53,877 bases of DNA, from assembly GCA_017541665.1 (NCBI GenBank), contig JAFXYP010000066.1:1-53877 (forward strand). The letters are read 5' to 3'. Below are positions 46,440-53,877 of this stretch, piece by piece. The notes below the pieces were generated by a model, which worked only from the letters and a program-made list of their open reading frames with translations, searched no databases and had not been told where the DNA came from. The stretch comes from Lentisphaeria bacterium. GTDB taxonomy: Bacteria > Verrucomicrobiota > Lentisphaeria > Victivallales > UBA1829. Position 1 is the stretch's first letter. Each line of letters begins with the position of its first letter. Position numbers and translations under genes: made by a program.

Positions 46440-46640
46440 ATGACGTGAAAGTCCCGGAATCATCCACAGCGCGCCGGCGCAGGCGTGCCGTGTCCAAAAA
46501 TGGGAGAATGTGAAAAGGGTCCGGCGCTCTGTCCGTTTCCGCCACTCGGCAGGAAATGAGCAGAATACGTCGGGTTAGGGTAATGCAGGTGCGGATCCGG
46601 TTTCCCAATCGGATTTGCGGGTGGTTCCGGGACTTGTCTT
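46440..46640 (+). ncRNA. Candidate structured noncoding RNA, about 190-200 nt, four-way junction
   Basis: The segment folds by eye into a compact four-way junction. Closing stem P1: 46449-46465 with 46619-46635, 17 bp including two G-U pairs. P2: 46466-46477 with 46521-46532, 12 positions and one mismatch, directly abutting P1. P3: 46536-46543 with 46548-46556, loop ACTC, one bulged A. P4: 46591-46599 with 46610-46618, 9 bp, directly abutting the other strand of P1. The 46557-46590 joining strand is unpaired. A T-rich end (TTGTCTTTCCTT) follows. No open frame with a ribosome binding site overlaps it. Size and strong promoter resemble housekeeping RNAs such as 6S, but a 6S rod is not what is seen; SRP, tmRNA and RNase P signatures are absent. 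The identity is open. Confidence 0.5.
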
Positions 46641-46844
46641 TCCTTCCAAATGCCGCGTCAACCGACTGGCGTCGATATTCCATGAAAGTTAGACCAAGCA
46701 AAGTAATAGTGTCAACATTCCGTTTTTTCCTGGCATGGCCAATGCACAATTTTTTAGGTTGGCCGAATGCTTTTTACAAGCTCGAACCGTGTTCGATTCC
46801 ATCATGCTGTCACGCTCTTTTTTTCGCCTCAGGTCAGGCGCAAC

Positions 46845-46914
46845 CGGGCTTGAAAAAGGTATGGCAAAGCCCTTTTTTCCTCTTTTTTTCGCTTTCGGGC
46901 TTGAAAAAAGTATG
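46845..46914 (+). repeat. Direct repeat carrying duplicated -35 boxes
   Basis: The 19-bp block at 46845-46863 recurs at 46896-46914 with a single change. Each copy contains TTGAAA; only the second is followed by a -10 box. Confidence 0.6.
46846..46878 (+). terminator. Terminator upstream of tRNA-Phe
   Basis: GGGCTT (46846-46851) pairs with AAGCCC (46867-46872), followed by TTTTTT. Confidence 0.55.
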
Positions 46915-46929
46915 AACAGGGTTTATATT
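46901..46929 (+). promoter_or_regulatory. Promoter of tRNA-Phe
   Basis: TTGAAA (46901-46906), 17-bp spacer, TATATT (46924-46929), 14 bp before the tRNA. Confidence 0.65.
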
Positions 46930-46943
46930 AAATGCTATTCTGT

Positions 46944-47019
46944 GGCGGGGTAGCTCAGTTGGTAGAGCAACGGATTGAAAATCCGTGTGTCACCAGTTCG
47001 ATCCTGGTCCTTGCCACCA
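46944..47019 (+). tRNA. tRNA-Phe (anticodon GAA)
   Basis: 76 nt: acceptor GGCGGGG/CCTTGCC (two G-T pairs), D-arm GCTCAGTTGGTAGAGC, anticodon stem ACGGA/TCCGT with loop TTGAAAA (anticodon GAA), T-arm CCAGTTCGATCCTGG, discriminator A and encoded CCA. It is followed by a terminator. It marks the border of the divergent right-hand region and could serve as an integration site, although no integrase or second copy of its 3' end was noticed. Confidence 0.95.
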
Positions 47020-47031
47020 TTCGATTCTTCA

Positions 47032-47059
47032 AGCCCGATGGATTCCACCGGGCTTTTTT
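47032..47059 (+). terminator. Terminator after tRNA-Phe
   Basis: AGCCCG (47032-47037) / CGGGCT (47049-47054) followed by a T-run. Confidence 0.7.
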
Positions 47060-47997
47060 CATTTCCCCCCCCTCAAATCCGAGCTCAGAACTGCTATCGG
47101 CGTCATAAATCATACCGTTTTCGGATCCGGTTTGGGGACCCGAAATCGCCATTTTGCTAAGATTTCGAGGGCTGGTTTAGCAGTTTTGTGGTAGCCGTGA
47201 GAGCCGATTTGAGGGGGAAAATCGGGGCAGTTTAACCGGAAATAATTCAAACGAAGGTGCATTATGCGATTTTTGATTTCTAAAAACACGGATTTGAGGC
47301 GAAATACTCCCGATTCTAATGATTATGAGCTTTATTTTTGAACTCAAATCCGATATCGTGGAAATCTTTTTTTGGAGTTTCTTGTCATAAGACAGAGCCT
47401 TGCCCTACGGCAATGGTCGATAAAACGGGCTTTTGGACGGTTTTTTGATGCCCGTGACACAGAGTTGAGGGAAAAATTCCCTGCTTTAAATGTTCTCACA
47501 CAAAAAATGCACTGCATTCCGTAGGACAACTGGTGACACATCCTCCGATAGCGTTGACACCGACGACTTCGAAGCGGATTTTCCCCGGGGTTACATGCCC
47601 CGGACACGAATATGCGAACAGCCCCGAATCAAACAAGTTCGCGGCGCATACAGTGAGGTCATAAGGAAAAACTTGACAGGCGCATCGCAAACGACAGAGG
47701 ACTGACCGGTTTCTGTGCTCAGATTGTAGGAGATCGGGATGCAGGGGGAAATCGCGGATGCGCGTCTCGTCTGGATGGCGTGATTGTCGTCCAGCGGAGC
47801 CGGGGCGTACGAGATCACCACGCCCCCATTCAGATTATCTGTAATGACACCTTTGATTCAAGTTTTTTGCGAGTCATGCTTGATTTCCTCAATACAACAT
47901 CCCCTCAATCCGCGTTTGGCAGGCATCCTAACCACGTTTTTTGCAAGTTTTGTTATGTTTTTTAAAACGGCTCCCCAACAATAGAACAGCAGTAAAA
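47060..47997. other. Nearly 1 kb without a recognisable gene, with dispersed inverted motifs
   Basis: No frame has a ribosome binding site plus protein-like composition. A motif near CGGATTTGAGG-x-GAAA recurs in both orientations at 47071-47081 (minus), 47204-47220 (plus), 47289-47305 (plus), 47340-47352 (minus) and, weaker, 47461-47476 (plus). The copies at 47289-47298 and 47343-47352 form a perfect 10-bp inverted repeat with a 44-nt loop. A short palindrome, AGGGAA-AAA-TTCCCT, lies near 47467-47481. Minus-strand frames at 47496-47821 look faintly protein-like and could be relics of a broken gene. The stretch may hold regulatory RNA, a decayed element or integration scars. Confidence 0.35.
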
Positions 47998-50900
47998 CTA
48001 TATGCGGTATTCACAATTAATGACAACAGCCTTCACAAGAGGATATTGTTTTTGAGCTTCAACAACTTGGGATTCAAGATGCTCTTTAGCTGACAGCTCG
48101 CTCTTCCATGCTTTGCTTACTTTAAAATGCTCAGACTGAAACCATCCAACAAGAAAAATGCCGGCATCCGCTCCTCCATTATGCATGTATTTGTCAATGA
48201 GTTGGGTTTTTAACGCAGTTCTTGCGGTTCTATTCCAACTTCCTTTAACCTCTATGCAAAGCTTCCAATGTCGCGAAGAATCAGAAGAAAAAGCATCAAG
48301 CCAAATATCAGTTCTTGCTCCTTCTTTTTCTTTAAGACCTCGGTTGAGTTGGACTTCTCGGTTAATTGCAATTTTATATTCTTCAAAATAGAATTTAAGA
48401 TAGGATTTCAGATGGTCAGAAAAGTCTTCTTCCTCTTTAGGGGTTAGCATAGTGACTTTCTTGTTTGTCTTTATGGCATTCCAAAGATCTTCTACGCGAG
48501 GGGTATCAACTCCCGTTAAAAAGGATTGATATTTAGAGAGGTAATCAAGTGTTAAATCAAAAAGATCTTTTATACTGTTAACCAATCTCCTGTTGTTTTT
48601 AATATCAACGATCTGTTTGATTTGATCGAGACTATATGGCGGAGAAATCTGTGATAATTCAGAATACTTAGCAGCTTTGATTAGATCATCAAAATAAAAA
48701 TCGTTTGGAAAACGCTCTCGAATTTGACGAAGGGACCGCAGTGAATCTTTCGATTTATAAATACAAGAAAAGATTTTGCTAGCAAATAGATATAATTCAT
48801 CTATTGCATCGGGGGAATAACCACCAATATGTACAGGCTGTTCTGATGCAGGATAATTTGAATGAAGCCAAATATACAAATTTGTCAGATATTCTACTTT
48901 GAATTCACCGAACACAGAAAAAACAAGGTTGTATCTTAGCTCAATTATCATTAGTTTTTCAAACAATTGCTTCCCAAACGTCAGATCAGTTTGAAGCACC
49001 TTAAGAAGTTCGCGAATTCCATGCGAACAAAAAGCAAAGTAGAAAATAGATGAGTAAGCACCGTATTTGTCAATGCAATCTGACAAAGATGATGTTTTCT
49101 TAAATACTTCTTCTAAGAGAGAGGCATTTACATCATAGACACTTTTGAATAATTGAAAGCGGAAGTAATCATCACAAACTGGTTTGGAATACTCTTTCAA
49201 AAGCAATTGTAACAAATGCTCATCAATGATATTCTCATATTTCTTCAGATAAACGTAGTGTTTTTGTTTTAGCCGACTCCTTATATACGACATGATCCTT
49301 TGATAAAAAAGCTTTTTGGATTGTTCTTTAATAACTTGAAGTATCGGGACCATTAGTTCGTAGTCCTGGTACTCCATATAATCTAAAATATCTATAGAAA
49401 ACTTAGCCCATACATCAAGGGCAATCTGGGAAAACGCATTGTTGTTGTTAGAAAAAAGAACAATGCATGCAAACGGAATGAGAGGGTAACAGATATTCGG
49501 CTTGCGCCTGGGAGGAGGCGATGAGACCAAAAATCTTTTAGCCATTAATGTCACAGCATTCCGTTCGGAAACCGAAAGTTCCTTCCAAAAAGGTGACGTA
49601 TCAAATTCAAAGGAGTCAGTGCCTCGCCTGAATGCATAATAAACACTATCTATACAATTAATCGTTGGATTCTCATTGAGTAAGGATCTGAACATTGATA
49701 CATCTCGTTCCAAATCCTTTTTTCTTTTATCTTCAAGTCTCTTTGTTTCTGACACCTGTTTGGATTCATCTTTTTTATTTTTTTGAATGACTGACTGTGC
49801 ATCTTCCTGTATAATTGTAGGATATTTTTTGTGCAGGGAGTTCCACTGATCTTTTGTTTCCGATGAGACAGCCCCATTCATGCCACTCAAGCAATGGACC
49901 CATTTTTCCTGAATGTCCTTTGATTTCTCTTTCTCAATTTTGAACAAAACATAATCAAAATCGTTTTCAAACAACACAGGAAATAAACCGCGTGACAGGG
50001 AAATCCCTGTTATGGAAGGGTTCTTGATCAAAACAGAAGCGAGACACTGCCTTTTCGTTTGCGCTTTCTTAAAATGTTCATGGCTACATTGTATTTCTTC
50101 TGGGATATAGGAAAAAGATTCATCATAAAAAGGATACTCATATATCTTAGCGAATGCACAATAGCCAACAGATAATAATTCCAGAAAAACTCCTTCGAAA
50201 TACATGTTCCAACATAAAGACATAATGGCTTTCTTCATTTTAAGAATAGAGTCATTATGATTATAGTTTTTCTTAACATCATAAATAGCCCAGCGGAGGG
50301 CTTGTTTTGCTTGTTCCTTTGTTAATTGTTTCAGTGATTGTAAAAAGTCAACTTGCACCCATCTTTCGTAGGCATCAAAAATATTTCTTTCTTCTTTTAT
50401 TAAATGTGGATTAATCTCATTCATTGTAATATATTTCGGCCAAGTCATACTAAACAAAAGTCCTTTTAAGGCAGGGCTTGTTTCCTGTTTATCTAAGATT
50501 TGTTTGCACTTAATATGTGCTTTTTCTGACCCCATGTATTCCAATGCACGTCCAGCCTCTATTCGAATAGATTCTTCTTCTTTTGAATCACAAAAGATTT
50601 TAACTAAATTCTTTTCAAGTATACTGATTTTTGCCTCGCGGATAATATCTATCGCCAATTCTCTCTTAGAAGAGGGACATCTTTTTGATAATGCCTTTTT
50701 TAATACAGGAATCACTTCCGGTTGGTTAATCCGATGGAGATTTTCTCTCAGTTGAAGAGAATGACGTCTATCATAATCCATGCTCTGAACTCTCTCTAAC
50801 AAACTCTCACAAAGCGTTTCGGAATTAACTATCGACATGTTTTGCTCTGATGCCAGCAACAATTCTGGACACAAATTTAATAGAACTTCACACCATTGTT

Positions 50901-52038
50901 CATCATAATGTGGAAGCCATGCTGCAACACCTTCCCATTGTGGATATATAGCGTTCCGATCTCTATTAATGATAATGCTTCTCCATTTATTCTTGTTGAC
51001 ATATTCTTTCATTCCTCTGGCCGCAAAATAATCGAGGAATGAACGGTGGGCAAATTTATAACAGTTTTTAGATGTTGGAGTAAAAACACCCCTGGATAAT
51101 ATGTTATCGATCTGCTGTTTTTCTTGATTGTCGTACAAGGCCGACAAATGTAAGTAATTATTGTCTTCTGTCATTTCCTGATGGATATTTTCCAAAACCT
51201 GACAACCAGACAATTTAAGTTCTATTGCTATTTTGGAAACTATTTCGATGCATTTTTCTAATGGAATCGTATTATTTTCCGGCTGATCTTTTGAACTGTC
51301 TTCAGCACATAACCTTTGAATATACTTCTCCCAAAGACTATCATTTGGTGTGTTGTCTAATGTTTTGTCCCTATATGCTTCTACTAAATATTTAAGTCCA
51401 AATGGTTTTGCGCAAATAGGGGATAACCCTTTCTTTATTATTGCATCTACAAATTGAGACCCGTCGACTCCCCTTTTTTTTGCATATGTCTTTATAGCAC
51501 TAATGGATAATGGGAGCAACAAATATATCTCCAATTCAAGTTCTTGGCACAGGTTATGTAAATTTCCTATGTTCCTTGAAGCCATAAACAACTTTTTCTC
51601 TTCCAGCATTTCACGCCTTTGTCGAAGAAAAGATATTATGCCCGGATTTTCGTCTATCCCATCTATTATCACAATCTCTTTCTCTTTATTGCTATCAAAC
51701 ACAGAATCAAGAGAAGAATTGCGTTTTAGATAGTTCCCAGCATCAATATCAAGCAGGGATTCTTTTCCAAATTGTTTAGCAAGATAATCCATCACATATG
51801 TTTTTCCCATACCACTTTCTGCGACAATCATCACCTTCCTCGTGCATGAAAGATCAGAAATATTAACAGCATATTGATTATATTCTTTTTCTATAAAAAA
51901 ACCATGTCTATCTAACAAATAGTTATATCGAAAAACATCTTTATTCTGTTCTTCCTCAACCAATAAGGAAGCATTTTGAATCTTTGTAAAGTGGCGACTT
52001 TTTGCAAGGGTAAAGTCCTGATCCATTTTTTGCCTCAT
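47998..52038 (-). CDS. STAND/NACHT-like NTPase with C-terminal PD-(D/E)XK-type nuclease, putative antiphage protein
   Basis: 1346 residues. N-terminal P-loop NTPase: Walker A AESGMGKT (73-80), Walker B IVIIDGIDE (122-130), ASRN (153-156) as a sensor-1-like motif. A NACHT-style winged-helix signature, KFAHRSFLDYFAAR (328-341), follows. Residues about 400-1190 are almost wholly helical, HEAT/TPR-like, a plausible sensor. The C terminus (about 1200-1346) has a restriction-endonuclease-fold signature: D1244 in TDIWLD, then E1263-V-K1265 in LCIEVKGSW, then a GIFLVGWF strand. The gene starts 18 nt after hsdS on the same strand; a second ATG four codons in has better ribosome-binding spacing (TGAGG). 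It is strikingly AT-rich against its neighbours, suggesting transfer. Defence by nucleic-acid cleavage on sensing infection is inference. Confidence 0.75.
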   Translation of the reverse strand: MRQKMDQDFTLAKSRHFTKIQNASLLVEEEQNKDVFRYNYLLDRHGFFIEKEYNQYAVNISDLSCTRKVMIVAESGMGKTYVMDYLAKQFGKESLLDIDAGNYLKRNSSLDSVFDSNKEKEIVIIDGIDENPGIISFLRQRREMLEEKKLFMASRNIGNLHNLCQELELEIYLLLPLSISAIKTYAKKRGVDGSQFVDAIIKKGLSPICAKPFGLKYLVEAYRDKTLDNTPNDSLWEKYIQRLCAEDSSKDQPENNTIPLEKCIEIVSKIAIELKLSGCQVLENIHQEMTEDNNYLHLSALYDNQEKQQIDNILSRGVFTPTSKNCYKFAHRSFLDYFAARGMKEYVNKNKWRSIIINRDRNAIYPQWEGVAAWLPHYDEQWCEVLLNLCPELLLASEQNMSIVNSETLCESLLERVQSMDYDRRHSLQLRENLHRINQPEVIPVLKKALSKRCPSSKRELAIDIIREAKISILEKNLVKIFCDSKEEESIRIEAGRALEYMGSEKAHIKCKQILDKQETSPALKGLLFSMTWPKYITMNEINPHLIKEERNIFDAYERWVQVDFLQSLKQLTKEQAKQALRWAIYDVKKNYNHNDSILKMKKAIMSLCWNMYFEGVFLELLSVGYCAFAKIYEYPFYDESFSYIPEEIQCSHEHFKKAQTKRQCLASVLIKNPSITGISLSRGLFPVLFENDFDYVLFKIEKEKSKDIQEKWVHCLSGMNGAVSSETKDQWNSLHKKYPTIIQEDAQSVIQKNKKDESKQVSETKRLEDKRKKDLERDVSMFRSLLNENPTINCIDSVYYAFRRGTDSFEFDTSPFWKELSVSERNAVTLMAKRFLVSSPPPRRKPNICYPLIPFACIVLFSNNNNAFSQIALDVWAKFSIDILDYMEYQDYELMVPILQVIKEQSKKLFYQRIMSYIRSRLKQKHYVYLKKYENIIDEHLLQLLLKEYSKPVCDDYFRFQLFKSVYDVNASLLEEVFKKTSSLSDCIDKYGAYSSIFYFAFCSHGIRELLKVLQTDLTFGKQLFEKLMIIELRYNLVFSVFGEFKVEYLTNLYIWLHSNYPASEQPVHIGGYSPDAIDELYLFASKIFSCIYKSKDSLRSLRQIRERFPNDFYFDDLIKAAKYSELSQISPPYSLDQIKQIVDIKNNRRLVNSIKDLFDLTLDYLSKYQSFLTGVDTPRVEDLWNAIKTNKKVTMLTPKEEEDFSDHLKSYLKFYFEEYKIAINREVQLNRGLKEKEGARTDIWLDAFSSDSSRHWKLCIEVKGSWNRTARTALKTQLIDKYMHNGGADAGIFLVGWFQSEHFKVSKAWKSELSAKEHLESQVVEAQKQYPLVKAVVINCEYRI

Positions 52039-52056
52039 TGTGTCCCGTTTGGTTGT

Positions 52057-53541
52057 TTATAAAGAAAACAAAGTCGACATAAGTTTTTCAACCTTTTCTA
52101 CGATTCGTTTCTGTTCTGCGAGTGGGGGGAGAGGGACTAAATAATTTGAAAGGAAGTCTTTTCCAATTCTTTGTTGACCGGCCGTACCAGTGAAGTGCTT
52201 GACTCCGCTTTCGATGAATGCATGGGTCTTGAATATCCACAAAAAGTATCGCAGGCAAAGGAGATGCGTTTCATCTCGCAAAACATGCAATTCCGTTGTT
52301 CCAGCTCCATATTCATTCGGGAGATTGGAGATGATGGCCGATTTCCTGTTTTGGAAACAGGGCGTAATTTTGGCTATGACGATATCTCCGTTCATGAAAT
52401 GTGTAAATCCATTTTTGACCTGACGCCATTTCCTAACTTCAAATGAGTGGGAGTTTCGGAATCCTTCCTGCAATAATGGCATGGGCATAAAGCCGACATC
52501 AACATCATCATCGACATCGTTCCTAGGGCTAATATGGAAAAGGCTGCCGAGGCGGATCCACTCCCACGAGTCGGGGATGTCGAAGGGGATTTCGTCTTCG
52601 GAGATCGGGGGGAGAGGTTTTTCCTTTTTGATCTTGCCGGACTTGATGAGGGCAGATTTTTCGGCTTTGATGCGCTTCAGGCGCTCGGAGGCGGGTTCGT
52701 CGGTCGGGTCTTGAGGAACGAGGCGGCCTTGAATCGCCCATTGCAGGATGGACTTCTTCAACTGCTCCGGCAGTTCAGCATTGAGCTTAGAAAGCGCCGT
52801 CTCCGCTTTCCCGTATTCCTCAACATGAGGCAGAAGCTCCTCAATCTTCGCCACGATTCGTTTCTGTTCCTCCAATGGTGGAAGCGGAAACAAAAAACGC
52901 TCTAAATCCGCAGCCGCCAAATTTGGTTGGGCGGTGCCATTATTGTACTTCTTAATCTCATCTGCAAACAACGGAGATTCTATCCAAATCTGTATCATTT
53001 CTATTACCATCAACGAAAGAGCGTATATTCGCAGAATAACTAATGACGATGCGATTGCACCACTATAGCCTTTTACGACAGCGTATTTCCCCAAAGAACC
53101 TCTGATACAAAGAAGAATATCTCCCGGATAAAACTTTCCCGCTCTTAGAGCATCGAACTGTGTTTGAGACACGAACAGTAGATTGTCTGAAACGATATTC
53201 CCCCCGTTCATGTTAATGGCACTGACAAACGGAATATCGCCACACTGCTGAAGCTTAGATTTTGCGGGATAATTCTTTCCTCTATCTCCATTCAAAATGG
53301 ACAAAAGATTCCCCAGTCTCACCCATTCCCACGATTCAGGAATGTCGAAAGGAATTTCATCCTCGGAAATCGGGGGAAGAGGTTTTCCCTTTTTGAGCTT
53401 TCCAGCCTTGACAAGCGCGTCCTTCTCCGCCTTGATCTTCTTCAGCAAGACGGAGGCAGGCTCGTCCGCCGGATTCTGCGGGACGAGCTTGCCCTGAATG
53501 GCAAGTTGGAGGATGGATGCTTTCAGCTGCTGCGCGGTCAT
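52057..53541 (-). CDS. hsdS: Type I restriction-modification specificity subunit HsdS
   Basis: 494 residues with two target-recognition domains (about 75-225 and 345-475). Each is preceded by a near-identical conserved region: ILQLAIQGKLVPQNPADEPA and ILQWAIQGRLVPQDPTDEPA, then PLPPISEDEIPFDIP and SWEW. Each is followed by a PLPPL-x-EQKRIV helix. The two TRDs read different half-sites of a bipartite DNA target and position HsdM and HsdR. The ATG overlaps the hsdM stop (TCAT at 53538-53541 on the plus strand), so they are coupled. The TRD-coding parts are more AT-rich than the conserved parts, which is usual where TRDs are swapped. Confidence 0.95.
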   Translation of the reverse strand: MTAQQLKASILQLAIQGKLVPQNPADEPASVLLKKIKAEKDALVKAGKLKKGKPLPPISEDEIPFDIPESWEWVRLGNLLSILNGDRGKNYPAKSKLQQCGDIPFVSAINMNGGNIVSDNLLFVSQTQFDALRAGKFYPGDILLCIRGSLGKYAVVKGYSGAIASSLVILRIYALSLMVIEMIQIWIESPLFADEIKKYNNGTAQPNLAAADLERFLFPLPPLEEQKRIVAKIEELLPHVEEYGKAETALSKLNAELPEQLKKSILQWAIQGRLVPQDPTDEPASERLKRIKAEKSALIKSGKIKKEKPLPPISEDEIPFDIPDSWEWIRLGSLFHISPRNDVDDDVDVGFMPMPLLQEGFRNSHSFEVRKWRQVKNGFTHFMNGDIVIAKITPCFQNRKSAIISNLPNEYGAGTTELHVLRDETHLLCLRYFLWIFKTHAFIESGVKHFTGTAGQQRIGKDFLSNYLVPLPPLAEQKRIVEKVEKLMSTLFSL

Positions 53542-53877
53542 GGCTGCGATTCCTTCATCGCTTTGAGCTCGGTCAGAATCTCATTCCCCTCAACAGTCGG
53601 CTCGTTGTTCAGGATCTTCATGATGTCGTTCAGAACACGGTCGATGTCGGCGTTGAGAGCAGCACGTTTCTCCTGGTACTGCTGGATCAGGTCATGGGGC
53701 GGGAGGATTTCCTCCTCTTCCTGCGGAAACTTGCAGAGATCGAGGTCGAAATTCCGCGCCTGGAGCTCGGATGCCATAAACTTTTTCGCTTTGTCGAAAC
53801 CGTCCACGACGATCTCCTGCCGATTGTTCCACCACTCCACGACCGGAGCGAAGTGTTCCAGCTTCATCGGCTTGGTC
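53538..53877 (-). CDS. hsdM: Type I restriction-modification methyltransferase HsdM, C-terminal part (cut by window edge)
   Basis: About 113 C-terminal codons of HsdM: HFAPVVEWWNNRQEIVVDGF, KKFMASELQARNFDLDLC, and EEEEILPPHDLIQQYQEKRA, the helical tail that docks on HsdS. The frame runs on past the right edge; the Met at 53867 is internal. The N-6 adenine methylase catalytic domain would be further right. HsdR is not in the window. Confidence 0.88.
   Translation of the reverse strand, partial: TKPMKLEHFAPVVEWWNNRQEIVVDGFDKAKKFMASELQARNFDLDLCKFPQEEEEILPPHDLIQQYQEKRAALNADIDRVLNDIMKILNNEPTVEGNEILTELKAMKESQP

Noticed and set aside
46451..46633. 6S RNA identity for the structured region
   Set aside because: Length and promoter fit, but the fold is a branched junction rather than a rod with a central bubble. 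I keep it as an unnamed RNA candidate.
46440..46640. Cobalamin riboswitch or T-box leader
   Set aside because: Short likenesses (GCCACT, GCAGAATACG, GGGTGGTTCC) exist, but no regulated gene follows and the other obligatory motifs are missing.
47060..47480. CRISPR array
   Set aside because: The recurring motif is degenerate, in both orientations and irregularly spaced; there are no cas genes.
47496..47821. Minus-strand short proteins downstream of tRNA-Phe
   Set aside because: They have no ribosome binding site, no family match and overlapping alternative frames; at most relics of a broken gene.

Overview
The window looks like a piece of the chromosome of an anaerobic, Gram-negative, carbohydrate-using bacterium. 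The GC-rich background, the lipoprotein sorting (LolCD) and phospholipid transport (MlaEFD) genes, the ferredoxin-dependent 2-oxoacid oxidoreductase and the mix of LacI, GH2, GH39 and esterase genes fit a Lentisphaerota (Victivallis-like) gut organism. That assignment is inference from gene content; no phylogenetic marker was compared. Most sigma-70-like promoters I could place share a TATATT or TATAGT -10 box.

Layout. 1-8.3 kb: a Sel1-repeat membrane protein (open at the left edge), an Lrp/AsnC regulator overlapping a class I/II aminotransferase, an orphan cupin-sized protein, then a leftward operon lolC-lolD-D-aminoacylase. 8.3-15.5 kb: a U32 peptidase-family protein, three GC hairpins, leftward tRNA-Gln(CUG) and tRNA-Glu(CUC), then a rightward redox cluster: ferredoxin subunit, alpha subunit and a fused beta-gamma subunit of a 2-oxoacid:ferredoxin oxidoreductase, an EFR1-type flavodoxin/ferredoxin protein and a nitroreductase. 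15.6-19.5 kb: a protein with two MarR-like domains, then leftward manC-manA for GDP-mannose. 19.6-33.9 kb: sugar utilisation: secreted esterase, LacI regulator, giant GH2 enzyme, a GH39-like enzyme with a long Lys/Ala/Pro repeat tail, and an operon of a xylose-isomerase-like protein plus an ABC sugar importer without its ATPase. 33.9-46.2 kb: ferritin-like protein, sodium:solute symporter, orphan protein, second esterase, lemA plus TPM-domain gene, NYN/cold-shock fusion, mlaEFD, flavin reductase, ZIP metal transporter.

46.2-53.9 kb is different. A strong promoter precedes a roughly 190-nt segment that folds into a four-way junction (candidate noncoding RNA), followed by tRNA-Phe, almost 1 kb without a convincing gene but with a dispersed inverted motif, and then a leftward defence operon: hsdM (cut by the right edge), hsdS, and an AT-rich 1346-codon gene. 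That last gene encodes an N-terminal STAND/NACHT-type NTPase, a long helical middle and a C-terminal PD-(D/E)XK-type nuclease signature. It is the strongest candidate for an undescribed system: a putative NTPase-nuclease defence protein built into a type I restriction-modification operon.

All calls rest on reading the sequence and on family knowledge; no database search or folding program was run.
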